DNA from: Alcaligenaceae bacterium
Lineage (GTDB): Bacteria; Pseudomonadota; Gammaproteobacteria; Burkholderiales; Burkholderiaceae_B
NCBI GenBank assembly: GCA_013416435.1
Contig: JACCEN010000007.1
Coordinates: forward strand, 62,001-126,000
Direction of reading: 5' to 3'
DNA: 64,000 bases
Of the stretch, positions 63,178-64,000 are shown in pieces (the stretch's first letter is position 1; every line of letters begins with the position of its first letter). The notes under the pieces are model-generated. The model had not been told where the DNA came from and did not search any database. It saw nothing but the letters and a program-made list of their open reading frames with translations. The translations under genes were made by a program, and so were the position numbers.

Positions 63178-64000
63178 ATGAATCTTCAACAATTCCGGTT
63201 CGTTCGTGAAACTATTCGCCGCAACTTCAACCTCACCGAGGCGGCGCGCACGCTGTTTACTTCGCAGCCTGGCGTATCGAAGGCGATCATAGAGTTCGAG
63301 GATGAGCTGGGCGTCAAGATCTTCGAGCGCCATGGCAAACGGATCAAAGGCCTGACCAAGCCCGGCCAAGTCGTTGCCCAAGTCATCGAACGCATCATGC
63401 GCGAAGTCGACAATCTTAAAAAAGTGAGCGACGAATTCGCCCGGCGCGACGAAGGAGGACTGGTCATCGCCTGCACGCACGCCCAGGCGCGGTACATCCT
63501 GCCCAAGGTGATTCCGGCGTTTCGCGAAAGGTTTCCCAAAGTCCGTGTATCGCTGGCCGAAGGCAACCCGCCGCACCTGGCCAGAATGGTGCTGCATGAA
63601 CAGGCCGACGTCGCCATTGCGACCGAAACGCTGTCGCAAACCCCCGGGCTGGCGGCGCTGCCTGTCTACTCATGGGAACACACGATTGTGGTGCGCCCTG
63701 ATCACCCCCTCGCCGAACTGACGTCCAGCGCCGCCAAGGAGATCTCCCTGGAGCAGGTCGCACAGTACCCCATCGTGACCTATGACCATGCCTTTTCGGG
63801 CAGAGGGGCGATAGACAAGTCCTTCATGCAGGCCGGCATCACACCCGACATCGTCCTCGAGGCCATCGATGCGGACGTGATCAAGACTTATGTGGATGTG
63901 GGGCTGGGTATCGGCATCATTGCCGGCATGGCTTTCGATCCGCGACGCGACAAAGGCCTGGTGGGCCTGCCCGCGGGGCATCTGTTCGGCACGCATACCA
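63178..64000 (+). CDS. cysB: LysR-type regulator CysB (3' end beyond window)
   Basis: The frame from ATG 63178 is open to the window edge: 274 residues visible of about 310-320. The N-terminal helix-turn-helix (MNLQQFRFVRETIRRNFNLTEAARTLFTSQPGVSKAI) is that of the CysB/Cbl group, which activates sulfate assimilation genes with N-acetylserine or related sulfur signals as effector, and the effector domain (IACTHAQARYILPKVIPAFRERFPKV; VRPDHPL) agrees. Whether it is CysB or the paralogue Cbl cannot be settled here. Confidence 0.92.
   Translation, partial: MNLQQFRFVRETIRRNFNLTEAARTLFTSQPGVSKAIIEFEDELGVKIFERHGKRIKGLTKPGQVVAQVIERIMREVDNLKKVSDEFARRDEGGLVIACTHAQARYILPKVIPAFRERFPKVRVSLAEGNPPHLARMVLHEQADVAIATETLSQTPGLAALPVYSWEHTIVVRPDHPLAELTSSAAKEISLEQVAQYPIVTYDHAFSGRGAIDKSFMQAGITPDIVLEAIDADVIKTYVDVGLGIGIIAGMAFDPRRDKGLVGLPAGHLFGTHT

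Overview
The window comes from a GC-rich betaproteobacterium, most likely Burkholderiales and probably Alcaligenaceae (the Bordetella, Achromobacter or Pusillimonas neighbourhood). Three things point there: the gene order yceD-rpmF-plsX-fabH-fabD-fabG-acpP-fabF-rpoE-rseA-rseB-mucD-lepA-lepB-rnc-era-recO, an intracellular PHB depolymerase, and several branched-chain amino acid type (Liv) ABC systems. The lineage is inferred from gene order and protein character, not from a database search. I see no rRNA, tRNA, CRISPR array, phage or transposase gene.

Layout. 0-3.2 kb: 3' half of ligA, then a compact minus-strand operon msrB-yciB-bolA-ppiC. 3.2-15.9 kb: two complete Liv transport operons facing each other, livJ-livH-livMG(fused)-livF on plus and livG-livF-livK-livH-livM on minus, with an exported sulfatase gene between them. 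15.9-26.6 kb: nth, rnfB-like ferredoxin, phaZ, fdxA, pncB, ridA, a flavodoxin, relA, trpB-trpA and accD. 26.8-36.0 kb: rne, rluC with a HAD phosphatase, msrP-msrQ, an AmiD-like amidase, an RsmI-like methylase and a Maf nucleotidase. 36.2-53.3 kb: a long plus-strand block covering fatty acid synthesis, the envelope-stress sigma-E module and the lepA-lepB-rnc-era-recO group, ending with a PIN protein and a RarD-like exporter. 53.3-64 kb: a Bax-inhibitor-like protein, holC, pepA, lptF, a small ECF sigma/ferritin-like/cytochrome c operon, a LysR-controlled binding protein with mmsA, and the start of cysB.

The most striking feature is an intergenic palindromic repeat. It consists of GGGGTCAGACCCC, about four bases, then its reverse complement GGGGTCTGACCCC. 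I count 24 copies in nine clusters of two or three. Six of the seven convergent gene junctions carry a cluster and none of the seven divergent promoter regions does. The clusters usually begin within about 20 bases of a stop codon, and in two genes (msrQ and the rarD-like gene) the repeat itself encodes the protein C-terminus. It looks like a REP-type mobile palindrome that has settled at transcript ends and may serve as a two-way terminator.

Other signals worth following are a near-identical A/T-rich palindrome upstream of both Liv operons, an attenuator-like pair of competing hairpins upstream of acpP, a promoter/terminator overlap directly at the cysB start, a 15-bp minisatellite forming the N-terminus of YceD, a short RecO, and an ECF sigma operon with no visible anti-sigma factor.
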